From assembly GCA_904830895.1 (NCBI GenBank), contig LR882958.1, forward strand, positions 986,001 through 1,050,000: a stretch of DNA of 64,000 nt, in the 5' to 3' direction. This document shows, piece by piece, positions 17,995-27,531 of the stretch. The notes beneath the pieces are model-generated. The model was given only the letters and a program-made list of their open reading frames with translations, had not been told where the DNA came from and searched no databases. This stretch comes from Planktothrix rubescens CCAP 1459/22 (lineage in GTDB: Bacteria; Cyanobacteriota; Cyanobacteriia; Cyanobacteriales; Microcoleaceae). A program made the translations under genes and the position numbers. Position 1 is the stretch's first letter, and every line of letters starts with the position of its first letter.

Positions 17995-20900
17995 TTAAGT
18001 AGGAGCTTCCTGTTGTTGATACAGGCAGTAATAACGTCCTTTCAGGGCAACTAACTGATCATGATTTCCCTGCTCAACCACAGACCCTTGATCCATCATA
18101 ATAATTACATCCGCGTTTTTGACGGCGCTCAGACGGTGAGTAATAAAAAACACCGTGCGATCGTGAAATGCTTCCATCAAATGATTAATTACAGCCCGCT
18201 CCGATTGATAGTCTAGGGCACTGGTGGCTTCATCCAAAATTAACAGTTTAGGATTTTGTAATACCGTGCGGGCGATGGCCACCCGTTGTCGTTGTCCCCC
18301 CGATAAAGCCGATCCCCTTTCCCCGACCTGGGTATTGTAACCACTGGGAAGACCCATAATAAAATCATGGGCCGCGGCAATTTTAGCCGCCCGAATAATT
18401 TCGTCGCTACTGGCTTCGGGGTTACTCAAGCCAATATTATCCTGAACCGTTCCGTTAAATAGGAGGGTATCCTGCAATACCACCCCCAATTGACGGCGGA
18501 CAGAATAGAGTTCCACTTTATTAATATCGTAGCCATCAATTAAAATTCGTCCCGATAGGGGAGCATATAGACGCTGCAATAACTTCATCAGGGTACTTTT
18601 ACCCGATCCACTCAACCCCACAATCGCCACAAACGACCCAGAGGGAAAATCTAAATTGATGTTAGCCAGTTGCAGGGGCCCTGTGGGATTAAATCGGAAA
18701 GACACCTCCTCAAAGGTAACTGACCCTTCAATTTCAGGTAAGGGAATATTATTGCGATCGGCTTCATCGGCTTCGGGAAGGGTATCAATAATATCCCGCA
18801 ACCGTTCCACCGAAATCGACACCTCTTGGATCTGTTGATAAACACTAATAAACCGTAATAACGATCCTGTGACGTTTCCAGAGATAATCCGAAAGGCAAT
18901 TAATCCCCCGATGGTCAACTGCTGTTCAATCACCAGATAAGCTCCCACCCATAACAGGGCAATCCCCCCAATTTTATTCAGGAAGTCACTCATGGTTCCC
19001 GCGGCCGTTTGGGTGAGAGTGGTTTGTAAACTCGCACTCATGAAACGGGCATACATTCCTTGCCACCGCCAACGGGCTGTTAGTTCAATGGTTTGGGATT
19101 TAATGGTTTGAATCCCACTAATCACTTCCACAATATAGGCCATCGAAGCCCCCGCCAAACCTGCCCGTTTGCGGATTAACCGCATAATCACCGGGGAGAA
19201 GAGAAAGATAATTCCAGCAAACAGGGGTAGGGGAGCTAAAGCCACCAGGGTCAGAGTTGGACTTAGGGCAACCATCACGGCGATGTAGACCACCGAGAAT
19301 ATCGCATCCAAAACCACCGTTAAAGCTGTCCCCGTTAGGAAGTTACGGATATTTCCTAACTCATTAAAACGGCTCATCAAGTCCCCGACCTGGCGGCTAT
19401 CAAAGTATCCCAAAGGTAGCCGTAACATATGGTCGATAATTTCCGCCGTCAGTTTGATATCAACGCGGTTGGAGCTATCCACAAACAGATAGGTTCGTAA
19501 CGCCGTTAATAAACCTTCAAACAGAGCAAACCCTAACAGTAGAATCCCCAGGACGTTCAGAGCATCCATGTTCTGTTGTGCGATCACCGCGTCGATGATC
19601 ACCATACTCACCAAGGGGTTGACCAAACCAAACACTTGGATGAAAAACGAAGACAGCAACACCTCAACAAATGTTGCTCGATGCTCCATCAAGGCTGGGA
19701 AAAACCACCAGAAACTAAATTGTTCTTTTTGGTCAACTCGGGGCGCTTGTAACAGCAGTACCTGCCCTTCCTCACCCCAAATTTCGGCAAACTGCCCTGG
19801 ACGCATCCGGGCTAAACCCTTTTCCGGGGATGCCAGAATGATTTCCCGTTCGGTAATGCTATAGAGAATAGCAAAGCTATCTTTCCAGACCACCATGGCT
19901 GGGGCCTTGAGGCGATTAATAGCTTTGGATGGTACCTGGACTAACTGAGCATTGATTCCCAACATTTGGGTCACGGCCCCGCAAGCCTGCAAACTAATAT
20001 TACCGACCGTTGCTAACTGATTATCTAAAACTCGACGAACAATATCTTTTTTAAAGCTAATCCCGAAGAACTTAGCAATCATATTGAAGCAGGCGAGGGG
20101 CGCGTCAATTTTGCCCTTACCCCGAACCACGGGAAACTTCATGGCCGATTTAGGGACATTAGTTTCCGGGGTCGGGGGTACTTCCGGGGCTGAAGTTACT
20201 GCCGATAGGTCGATTCTGCGATTGCCGTTGCCATTATTGGAGTCTTGAACACTTACCTCTCCATCGGAGGTTTCTACGGAAGTTTCGACTTCATAAACAG
20301 GTTCTCGCAACCCCACTAACCGAACCCCACCGGGCCCCTCCACCTTATAGGATGGATTACTTTCTTCTAATAAAACCCGACTACCTGGGGGAAAACCACC
20401 CAAAGTCCCACTACTGACTAACCAAATCCGTTTGGGATCAAGTAGGCTGGTTAATTCTTTGGTTTTCTTATTACCTGCGGCCAGGTTCAGCACAACGGCA
20501 TCCTGCCCTAGATCAACCGCTAAATTCTTGATATTGTTAACCGGAACAGCCTGGGCCTGTAGATGTTGGCTTAACAGGTCAAAAACTTCACTCAAGCCAG
20601 CTTGATCTCGGAATGCTTCTCCAAAAGCCGGTTCTTTTACCACCCATTGCAAAAAATCCGCGGCCGACAAGGTAATACAAATTGTGTCGGTTGAAGCGAT
20701 CGCGGTTTCACAAGGGACTCCTCGAATTAAGCCCCCCGCACCAATGATTTCTCTGGCTCCGAGCAAGCCCAAACTAACATGGCGTTGGGCTCTAGGATCA
20801 AAACCCAGTAATCGAGCCTGTCCTTGATAAATAATCGTGATTTGAGTCGGCAATTTATCCCGCTCAAATATCGGTTGTCCGGTACGGTAGCCCAGGAGTT

Positions 20901-21009
20901 GACATTTTGGCAACAGGTTCTGAAGTGCCTTTTCCGAAAGCCGATCAAAGGGGCTGGTTTCGGCCAGGAAAGTCTGAATTTGGGATTGAGAAACGGCGGA
21001 TGTTGTCAT
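17995..21009 (-). CDS. Type I secretion ABC exporter with cNMP-like and degenerate C39 domains
   Basis: Inner-membrane ATPase/permease for unfolded protein export. The order is a cyclic-nucleotide-binding-like fold (about 10-140), a linker, a C39-peptidase-like domain (about 310-440), six membrane helices (about 460-750), and an ATPase domain with GLSGSGKS (Walker A), ALSGGQRQRVAIAR and LLILDEATSALD. In the C39-like domain the position of the catalytic Cys is Ala (KIDAPLACFNMI) and the catalytic His region (WKDSFAILYS) has no His, so it should bind but not cleave substrate, as in HlyB-type exporters of RTX proteins. I start at MTTSAVSQ, whose ATG overlaps the parvulin stop (ATGA). The 23-codon upstream extension lies within the parvulin gene in another frame. 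The fused cNMP-like domain suggests regulation by a ligand or by structure; binding is unproven. Confidence 0.92.
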   Translation of the reverse strand: MTTSAVSQSQIQTFLAETSPFDRLSEKALQNLLPKCQLLGYRTGQPIFERDKLPTQITIIYQGQARLLGFDPRAQRHVSLGLLGAREIIGAGGLIRGVPCETAIASTDTICITLSAADFLQWVVKEPAFGEAFRDQAGLSEVFDLLSQHLQAQAVPVNNIKNLAVDLGQDAVVLNLAAGNKKTKELTSLLDPKRIWLVSSGTLGGFPPGSRVLLEESNPSYKVEGPGGVRLVGLREPVYEVETSVETSDGEVSVQDSNNGNGNRRIDLSAVTSAPEVPPTPETNVPKSAMKFPVVRGKGKIDAPLACFNMIAKFFGISFKKDIVRRVLDNQLATVGNISLQACGAVTQMLGINAQLVQVPSKAINRLKAPAMVVWKDSFAILYSITEREIILASPEKGLARMRPGQFAEIWGEEGQVLLLQAPRVDQKEQFSFWWFFPALMEHRATFVEVLLSSFFIQVFGLVNPLVSMVIIDAVIAQQNMDALNVLGILLLGFALFEGLLTALRTYLFVDSSNRVDIKLTAEIIDHMLRLPLGYFDSRQVGDLMSRFNELGNIRNFLTGTALTVVLDAIFSVVYIAVMVALSPTLTLVALAPLPLFAGIIFLFSPVIMRLIRKRAGLAGASMAYIVEVISGIQTIKSQTIELTARWRWQGMYARFMSASLQTTLTQTAAGTMSDFLNKIGGIALLWVGAYLVIEQQLTIGGLIAFRIISGNVTGSLLRFISVYQQIQEVSISVERLRDIIDTLPEADEADRNNIPLPEIEGSVTFEEVSFRFNPTGPLQLANINLDFPSGSFVAIVGLSGSGKSTLMKLLQRLYAPLSGRILIDGYDINKVELYSVRRQLGVVLQDTLLFNGTVQDNIGLSNPEASSDEIIRAAKIAAAHDFIMGLPSGYNTQVGERGSALSGGQRQRVAIARTVLQNPKLLILDEATSALDYQSERAVINHLMEAFHDRTVFFITHRLSAVKNADVIIMMDQGSVVEQGNHDQLVALKGRYYCLYQQQEAPT

Positions 21010-21758
21010 GACACAGAAGACACTGAAGTGCGAACAGGTTGTAGTGAGCCAACTTGAGCCATTTGCTCTCGTAGCCAAGTTTCAAACATTTCTTCGATCA
21101 TACGGCGACGCATGGATTCGTCTAACTGGGCGGGAAGGAATTTTTCTAACCGAATAATCACGAACCATTCTGCCAAGGGGCGCGGTGCCCACAGTTGACC
21201 GGGTTGACTCACCGATAACAGTTTACTAATCGCCGGGTGAGGTTGGGATACGGGAACTGGCCCCAAGACCCCCCCAGATCGAGATTCTGGCCCTTCGGAA
21301 TGATCATGGGCTACCTCAGCAAAGGAATTTTCTCCCTCCGAAATTCTGAAATAGAGTTCTTGAGCCAAGCCAGGATTTTTCGTCCGAATTAAAGAATATA
21401 CAACTTGATCTAAACCACCTTTGCGAGTCAAAAAATAATTCTCGACTCGACCACCCCAAGTTTCTTGTTTAAATTTTTCAACTTTTACCGGGCGTTCTGC
21501 CATTTCCACAAGTTGTTCTGGGGTCATATCATAGGCCGCTAACCAAGCCGATTTTGCTTCCGGGGACGTGAGTTGGTGTTGACTTTCAAATCGTTCGATG
21601 GCCGCCGCCTGTTCTGCTTCTGTACAAGTGATCTTAGCGATCGCTTGCTCCAAAATCACTTCTCGCAGAAATAATGGCATTAACTGATAACGCTTGAGCA
21701 GAGATGGCAAGTCCTCTGCTGTGATAATAGTGTCTCCGACTTTGAACAATCCTGTCAT
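21006..21758 (-). CDS. Parvulin-type peptidyl-prolyl isomerase (PpiC/SurA-like)
   Basis: Prolyl isomerase/chaperone. After an N-terminal helical segment (about 1-115) the parvulin domain follows: ELYFRISEGENSFAEVA, then SRSGGVLGPVPVSQPHP and ISKLLSVSQPGQLWAP, all characteristic blocks. No signal peptide is evident, so it may act in the cytoplasm on the export substrate. I place the start at the ATG of MTGLFKVGD, which has GGAGAG 4-5 bases upstream, rather than at a TTG four codons earlier. It is the first gene of the operon parvulin-ABC-HlyD and overlaps the exporter start by 4 bases. Parvulins beside HlyB/HlyD genes are common in cyanobacteria. Confidence 0.88.
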   Translation of the reverse strand: MTGLFKVGDTIITAEDLPSLLKRYQLMPLFLREVILEQAIAKITCTEAEQAAAIERFESQHQLTSPEAKSAWLAAYDMTPEQLVEMAERPVKVEKFKQETWGGRVENYFLTRKGGLDQVVYSLIRTKNPGLAQELYFRISEGENSFAEVAHDHSEGPESRSGGVLGPVPVSQPHPAISKLLSVSQPGQLWAPRPLAEWFVIIRLEKFLPAQLDESMRRRMIEEMFETWLREQMAQVGSLQPVRTSVSSVS

Positions 21759-22018
21759 TGAACTCTCCAACCCACTTTCACTACCCCTTTCAAATTTACC
21801 CTTGCTAGTCCTAAATTGACTACTGTATCCAATCTACATTGTCCAAATAATAGCAGACCGTCTACTCCTTACCTTAAATTGATGATCTTTAAATTACCTC
21901 AACTTTCGGGAAACTGCTCAAAAAAATTGCTTTTGCCTAAAATGACGCGGATCAATGGTTTCAAGTTCCGGTGTTCGGCTGATCGAACCCTAGTATTGTT
22001 ATCGTTGATTCAGACTGG

Positions 22019-24613
22019 CTATCGGTTCAGAACATTGTCCCTTGAATTCAATGCTAAAAAATCAATCATTTTTTTCCTGTAATCATAAATCCTCTGGAGA
22101 TTAATTTCGGCGAAACCCTCAAAATTCAACTGAGAATATTTAAGATAACACTGGGCGACATAGATCCACAAATCACAAAAAGATGAATCCGTATTTAAGT
22201 TTTGAATAATATAAGCCAATAAATTCTCCTGAAAATTAATATATTTTAATCTGTCTTCTGAACACCGAAAACATTGAACTGGAGCAAACAGCCAACTGAT
22301 AAATTCAGGGAAAAAATATTTAGGAATGATCGCATTTTCGTATATAAAATCAATATCATAAGCTCTTTGATATAACATCAATCCCATCAACCCAGGAATT
22401 AAATCACAGGAATACAGACCTTGAGAAAGTTTTTTTCTGATTGATTCAACCCATGATTGTTCAGTCTCACCGACTCCTTGATCAATAATATTACTATTCA
22501 ATAAATGCTGATAAATTGGACGAATTTCGCTAGAATATCGAGTTTCTAAATCCCCAGGAGTTAAACTTAACCAATATTTAACTAGGGTTTGACGAACTAA
22601 TTTCAGACACTCTATGACTCTCTCCGTAGGGTTTTCTTGGTATTGATTCAGTAAATTAGTGATTAAATTGAGATAAAATTGCGAGTTAAATAAAGTTTTT
22701 TGTAAAACCATCTGTTTAAAAGATTGATTCAAAAAACTATAGCGAGAATCTAGCAAGAGTTTTAAATAAAGTCTTTCATAATCTTTATAATTTTCTTTTT
22801 GAACAATATTAACTTGAGTTTGTTGTTTTTTATGAATTAGGAGAGCAGATAATATTTTATCTACAAAAGCAATTTTATAACGTCCCATAATCCTAAACCA
22901 CATATCAACATCCAAAAGTTGCTGAAGTGTAGAATCAAATTCTCCTAATTCTTCAAAAACTTGTTTAGAAATTAATACCGTTGTCGGTTCTCCAATTTTA
23001 TTTAATCCTCCGATTAGACAATTAGGATTGGACAATAGATCTTGACCTGATTGTATTGGTTTTAAATCAGACCATTTTTGATGTAAATTAATCGCCCCAT
23101 TATAAGCAGATTTACAGGTTAAATCAGATTTTGAATCAGGGTCAATCAAAACTTGACGGGGTGAGAAAACCAATCCTATTTCTGGATCTTGTTCTGCTAA
23201 ATTGACCATTTCTTCAATACAATTAGGTTCTAACCAATCATCTTGAAAAATAAATTTGATATACTTACCTTGAGCTTGTTGAATACAAAAATTTAGATTT
23301 TTGACTAATCCATAGTTAGAATGAGTTATAATCCGATAAGGAATAGAACAATTATCTTTAAAAGATTCGGCAATTTTTACAGTTTCATCTGTTGACCCAT
23401 CATCAGAAATAATAATTTCTAGGTTAGAATAGGTTTGATCTAAAGCACTTTGAATCGCTTTAGATAAAAATTGTTCTCCATTATAAGTCGGAATTAATAT
23501 ACTAACTAGCGGTTGAGATTCAGTTTCACTATGTATATCTAGTTTTTGTTGTAAAATTAGATTCTGATTTTGTACTGCTTCTAGTTGCTTTTTGGTTTGA
23601 TCAATATCTTGCTGTAATTTCCTATAACTGATAATTTTAAAAATATCATGAGTTCCAGTAAGATGAATTAGATCAGTATATTTAAAGGAATACTGTTTTT
23701 CAATATATTCAGCCGATTCAGGATTATTCATCAACCGATATAAGGTAAAAATCCCAAAATATTGATGACTGGGACGGTGAATTTTTAAAGCCAATTTTGC
23801 AATTAAAAAATTAAGATCATCAAGGGTAATCGGGGTATTAATCCGTTGCTGTTGAGGAAAAATATTATAAAAATTTTGGCTAACCTCTGGACAGAGATAA
23901 TGCTCAAGCACTTGAGGGATTCCCCAAGTATGTCGAATCATATTTTCAGCCGTTACACCACTAATATTGCGATCATGAAATCGAAATAAAAGCAAAGGTT
24001 CGGGTAGAATATAAATTTCTGATTTCAGACATAAACGTATCCAAAAATCTAAATCATGAATTTGATGTAATCGCGGATCATATAGTCCTACCTGATCATA
24101 GCATTTTTTCTTAATTAAAACGCTGGTATTACATAAGGAATTATCAGAGTAAAAAAAAGAATTTAACCACTGAAAACGATTTTTATTTTCTTGAGCAAAT
24201 AACTGTTGAAAGGAGGATTCTTTACCCTGGTGAAAATCACCATTTTTATCAATAATAATAGCATGGGTAAAAACCGCATCAAATCCGGGGTTTTTATCTA
24301 AAAAACTAACTTGCTTTTCAAGTTTATCTGGTAAAAAAATATTGTCAGAATCTAAAATAGCAATTAGTTCTCCCCTCGCCTGACGAATACAATGGTTAGC
24401 TGCTGTACTCACTCCTTGATTCTGATCAAAAGAAAAATAGCGAATTCTAGGATCTTTTTTTTCTCGAATAATTTGCAATGTTTGATCCGTAGAACCATCA
24501 TTAGTGATCACAATTTCAAAATCTTGATAGGTTTGGTTTAAAACACTATCAATTGCTTCAGAAATGTAGGAATCTTGGTTATAAGTTGGAATAATAACGG
24601 TGACTCTAGCCAT
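22019..24613 (-). CDS. Two-domain family 2 glycosyltransferase
   Basis: An 864-residue protein with two GT-A domains in tandem. Domain 1 (about 3-230) starts VTVIIPTYNQDSYISEAIDS and has ITNDGSTDQT and the DXD-like ILDSDNIFLPDKL. Domain 2 (about 370-600) starts PLVSILIPTYNGEQFLSKAI, with ISDDGSTDET and KFIFQDDWLEPNC. The linker (about 320-365) is Gln-rich coiled coil; the C-terminal 230 residues are helical and unassigned. Two domains could add alternating sugars to one chain, which is inference. It faces the divergent gene at 24721 across about 107 A/T-rich bases that must hold both promoters. The 260 bases between its stop and the parvulin start hold no gene that I can see. Confidence 0.9.
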   Translation of the reverse strand: MARVTVIIPTYNQDSYISEAIDSVLNQTYQDFEIVITNDGSTDQTLQIIREKKDPRIRYFSFDQNQGVSTAANHCIRQARGELIAILDSDNIFLPDKLEKQVSFLDKNPGFDAVFTHAIIIDKNGDFHQGKESSFQQLFAQENKNRFQWLNSFFYSDNSLCNTSVLIKKKCYDQVGLYDPRLHQIHDLDFWIRLCLKSEIYILPEPLLLFRFHDRNISGVTAENMIRHTWGIPQVLEHYLCPEVSQNFYNIFPQQQRINTPITLDDLNFLIAKLALKIHRPSHQYFGIFTLYRLMNNPESAEYIEKQYSFKYTDLIHLTGTHDIFKIISYRKLQQDIDQTKKQLEAVQNQNLILQQKLDIHSETESQPLVSILIPTYNGEQFLSKAIQSALDQTYSNLEIIISDDGSTDETVKIAESFKDNCSIPYRIITHSNYGLVKNLNFCIQQAQGKYIKFIFQDDWLEPNCIEEMVNLAEQDPEIGLVFSPRQVLIDPDSKSDLTCKSAYNGAINLHQKWSDLKPIQSGQDLLSNPNCLIGGLNKIGEPTTVLISKQVFEELGEFDSTLQQLLDVDMWFRIMGRYKIAFVDKILSALLIHKKQQTQVNIVQKENYKDYERLYLKLLLDSRYSFLNQSFKQMVLQKTLFNSQFYLNLITNLLNQYQENPTERVIECLKLVRQTLVKYWLSLTPGDLETRYSSEIRPIYQHLLNSNIIDQGVGETEQSWVESIRKKLSQGLYSCDLIPGLMGLMLYQRAYDIDFIYENAIIPKYFFPEFISWLFAPVQCFRCSEDRLKYINFQENLLAYIIQNLNTDSSFCDLWIYVAQCYLKYSQLNFEGFAEINLQRIYDYRKKMIDFLALNSRDNVLNR

Positions 24614-24720
24614 AAAATTTAGGGTGAAAATATGATCAAAAGTTTTTAATTCTAAAATTAACTTGCCAGTGTGACCTAAAACCTGTTATTTATAAAATAG
24701 CTCTAGTTTTACTAAAGGTT

Positions 24721-26424
24721 ATGAATAGAGATACTATAGATCAGGTCAATGATCATAATTTGAACCGGAAACCCTCAGAGTTATTGGACTTTTTACCCGC
24801 TAATGCTCAAGTCCTGATCGACGTAGGTTGTCGAAATGGAAGTACAGGTTATCATTATAAACGAATTAATCCCCAAAGTTTTTATTGGGGAATTTTAATT
24901 GATTCTGAGTTAAGTTCAGAAATAACTCAAGGTCTAGATCAGATTACTCTGAGTTCGATTGATCAATTAGAAACAATCCGGTTAGAACTAGAAGAACAAA
25001 CCGTAGATTGTTTAATTTATGATGGGATTTTACCCCAAATCAGAAACCCCCTCAAGGTTTTACAATATCACACTCGATGGTTAAAAGATCAAGGTCAGGT
25101 TTTAGCTTATATTCCTAATAGTCAGTATTGGCGGAATATTATTGATTTGTTACAGGGAAAATCAGAGATTTCAATTACAGAAAATATAGATTATAGCGGA
25201 TTAACTTTAGAAGCTATTCAAAAAATATTCTGGGAAGCTGGATTATATATTTATGAAATTCAAACTCGGGGAAAAAAAGATGATCAGTTTCAAAATTTTC
25301 TGCAATTAGTGGAACCGCTTAGGAATACTTTGGGTTTAGATCCCAATCGTTTTGCGACTCAAACCGCGGCTGAATTTTATATTGTGCGGGCGATTAAATC
25401 ATTACAACCTCCCCGTCGTTTGTTGATTCAAACAGCGATTATGGCTCCTACAGGGTGCGATCGCCTGCGGGTATTGGAACCCGATCAATTGAGTGCGACC
25501 ATACCCGGAACCCGCACCATTTCAGCGTCTAAATCAATTCCAAATGGTTCTATTTTACCCGAAGAAGAAAAGGTTTTTATTTGGCAACGGACAATTTTAT
25601 CCTATGATCATCACTTAGAAATATTAAGAAATTTGTTACAACAGGATTATTTAATTATTGCTGAAATTGACGATAATCCGTTACGAAGGAAGGAGTATGC
25701 AGATAATCGTTATCTCAGCTATCGTGGTTGTCATGGTGTACAGACTTCAACCGCGCCTTTAGGGGAATTTTTACAACAATTTAATCCCCATATTGCTATC
25801 TTTAAAAATCATTTATTGACTTTACCTCCCCCGCGAAATTATTCTGATTCAAAAGTTACTTTATTTTTTGGAGCATTAAATCGAGAACAGGATTGGCAAC
25901 CTATTATGGAAACCTTAAACCGGGTTTTAATTCGTCATCAAAATTTAGTTAAGGTTAAGGTAATTCATGATCGACGTTTTTTTGATCATTTGGCAATATC
26001 TGATAAAGAATTTGAACCCTTTTGCAGTTATAATAAATATCATCAGATTCTGCAAACCTGTGATATTGGTTTGTTACCCTTAACCCCCACACCTGTTAAT
26101 CTGATGAAATCGGATTTAAAGTTTTTAGAATGTGCGGGTCATGGGGTTGCGGTTTTAGCTAGTCCAACGGTCTATGAACAATCGGTGATTCATGAAAAAA
26201 CAGGTTTAATTTATCGCAGTATTCAACAGTTTGAAATGTATTTGAATGAATTAATTATTAATACCTCCCTTCGGCAAAAAATCGCCAATAATGCCTATCT
26301 TTGGGTACGAGATCATCGTTTACTATGTCAACATTATCAACAGCGACGAGAATGGTATTTAAAAATGCGAGATAATTTACCCAGTTTAAATCAAGAATTG
26401 CGTCAACGAGTTCCAGAATTATGA
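24721..26424 (+). CDS. Methyltransferase-like plus GT-B glycosyltransferase fusion
   Basis: A 567-residue protein. The N-terminal 220 residues resemble a class I SAM methyltransferase: VLIDVGCRNGSTGYHYKR is a degenerate motif I, followed by a LIYDG strand and LKDQGQVLAYIPN. The C-terminal part (about 235-550) resembles a GT-B donor domain: NRVLIRHQNLVKVKVIHDR, CDIGLLPL, LKFLECAGHGVAVLAS and EKTGLIYRS. Both units look real but are not closely matched to a family I can name. It is divergent from the two-domain GT gene and upstream of another probable transferase, so it belongs to the surface-polysaccharide genes. The methyltransferase half may be catalytic or only structural. Confidence 0.75.
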   Translation: MNRDTIDQVNDHNLNRKPSELLDFLPANAQVLIDVGCRNGSTGYHYKRINPQSFYWGILIDSELSSEITQGLDQITLSSIDQLETIRLELEEQTVDCLIYDGILPQIRNPLKVLQYHTRWLKDQGQVLAYIPNSQYWRNIIDLLQGKSEISITENIDYSGLTLEAIQKIFWEAGLYIYEIQTRGKKDDQFQNFLQLVEPLRNTLGLDPNRFATQTAAEFYIVRAIKSLQPPRRLLIQTAIMAPTGCDRLRVLEPDQLSATIPGTRTISASKSIPNGSILPEEEKVFIWQRTILSYDHHLEILRNLLQQDYLIIAEIDDNPLRRKEYADNRYLSYRGCHGVQTSTAPLGEFLQQFNPHIAIFKNHLLTLPPPRNYSDSKVTLFFGALNREQDWQPIMETLNRVLIRHQNLVKVKVIHDRRFFDHLAISDKEFEPFCSYNKYHQILQTCDIGLLPLTPTPVNLMKSDLKFLECAGHGVAVLASPTVYEQSVIHEKTGLIYRSIQQFEMYLNELIINTSLRQKIANNAYLWVRDHRLLCQHYQQRREWYLKMRDNLPSLNQELRQRVPEL

Positions 26425-26433
26425 GCAAGGATT

Positions 26434-26478
26434 GCACAAATTAGATGGCGGCTGCCTTTAATTTCTTCTAATTTGTGC
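26434..26478. repeat. 12-bp inverted repeat between two glycosyltransferase-like genes
   Basis: GCACAAATTAGA faces TCTAATTTGTGC around a 21-base loop, beginning 9 bases after the preceding stop. The stem is perfect but A/T-rich and has no T-run, so terminator function is uncertain. Confidence 0.6.
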
Positions 26479-26523
26479 TATGGGATATTAAACAATTAAT
26501 GTTAAAAGGTTCAGTTATAAATT

Positions 26524-27390
26524 ATGCAGATTTTATTTACAATTCCTCACTTTTTTAACCCGGATGGAGATGGAAAACACGCATCTTTAAGTAAAGATCC
26601 ACGCCCTCGAATTACGGGGTTAGTATTTGCTTTAACTGCTTTGCGGGAACTTTATAGTCAGTCTCAGTGCATGATTGATATTGCTCAATGTCAGACTATT
26701 CCTGTGAATCAGGAACAAAATTATCAAGTTGATATTGTTATTTGTACAACTCAAGATTATCATTTACTGGCCCAAATTCCCTTACCTTCCTGGTTTTGTA
26801 AACATTATCCTACCCAGGTAGAACCGATGTTACTGGGATTTCAATGTCATCAAGTTTTGCGTGAATATTTGGGTCAATATGATTATTATTGTTATTTAGA
26901 AGATGATTTAATTTTGCGTGATCCCTGGTTATTTACTAAGTTAAATTGGTTTAATCGTCATGCTGGAAATAGTTGTCTATTACAGCCCAACCGTTATGAA
27001 GTTTCTCCCCATAGCCAAGCAATTAAAGCCTATATTGATGGAGACATTTTACCCCATGTCACGGCTAATTATCAAAATATTCAAGATCAGCCACAATTTA
27101 TTGGGAAAGTGATGGAACAGGCGGTTTCATTTAAACGCCCCTTGAATCCCCATTCCGGTTGTTTCTTTTTGAATGCTGAACAGATGGAATATTGGGCTAA
27201 ACAACCCTATTTTTTAGATCGAGATTGTGGTTTTATTGGGCCATTAGAAAGTGCCGCAACTTTAGGAATTATGAAAACATTTAAAGTTTATAAACCTACG
27301 GCTTCCCATGCTAATTTCTTGGAAATTCAGCATTTTGGTTCTGGTTTTATTAATTTAATTGGGCGACAAGTTAAGTATGGCGGGGAATAG
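26524..27390 (+). CDS. Probable GT-A glycosyltransferase
   Basis: A 288-residue protein, start MQILFTIPHFFNPDGDGKHA. A central YCYLEDDLILRDPWLF gives the acidic DXD-type metal/nucleotide-sugar site of GT-A enzymes, and an earlier VDIVICTTQDYHLL supplies a fold strand. The C-terminus (GFIGPLESAATLGIMKTF, HFGSGFINLIG) is conserved-looking but unassigned. There is no signal peptide or membrane helix. It follows the methyltransferase/GT fusion by 99 bases on the same strand and may be co-transcribed with it. Glycosyltransferase identity rests mainly on the DXD segment and context. Confidence 0.65.
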   Translation: MQILFTIPHFFNPDGDGKHASLSKDPRPRITGLVFALTALRELYSQSQCMIDIAQCQTIPVNQEQNYQVDIVICTTQDYHLLAQIPLPSWFCKHYPTQVEPMLLGFQCHQVLREYLGQYDYYCYLEDDLILRDPWLFTKLNWFNRHAGNSCLLQPNRYEVSPHSQAIKAYIDGDILPHVTANYQNIQDQPQFIGKVMEQAVSFKRPLNPHSGCFFLNAEQMEYWAKQPYFLDRDCGFIGPLESAATLGIMKTFKVYKPTASHANFLEIQHFGSGFINLIGRQVKYGGE

Positions 27391-27420
27391 GTAATAGGTA
27401 ATAGGTAATAGGTAATAGGG
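27384..27420. repeat. Heptanucleotide tandem repeat (GGTAATA)
   Basis: About four to five tandem copies of GGTAATA run directly from the stop codon of the preceding gene. This is the short tandemly repeated repetitive (STRR) type known from filamentous cyanobacteria. Confidence 0.85.
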
Positions 27421-27428
27421 AAAAAAAA

Positions 27429-27456
27429 ACCGAGAAACAATTTCTCGGTCTTTTTT
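27429..27456. terminator. Bidirectional rho-independent terminator
   Basis: A 9-bp perfect stem ACCGAGAAA / TTTCTCGGT with a 3-base loop, followed by a T-run on the plus strand and preceded by nine A's, so it can work in both directions. It lies between the convergent glycosyltransferase and RTX genes. Confidence 0.88.
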
Positions 27457-27487
27457 ATATTTGAATCTATTGAAATCCCGAAAGTTG

Positions 27488-27517
27488 AGTAGAGACGTTG
27501 CACGCAACGTCTCTACT
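27488..27517. repeat. GAGACG hairpin repeat, variant with 14-bp stem
   Basis: AGTAGAGACGTTGC faces GCAACGTCTCTACT around a 2-base loop. It shares the outer arms of the GAGACG palindromes but has a different centre. It lies just downstream of the RTX gene stop. Confidence 0.88.
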
Positions 27518-27531
27518 GGTGTTAACCCAAA

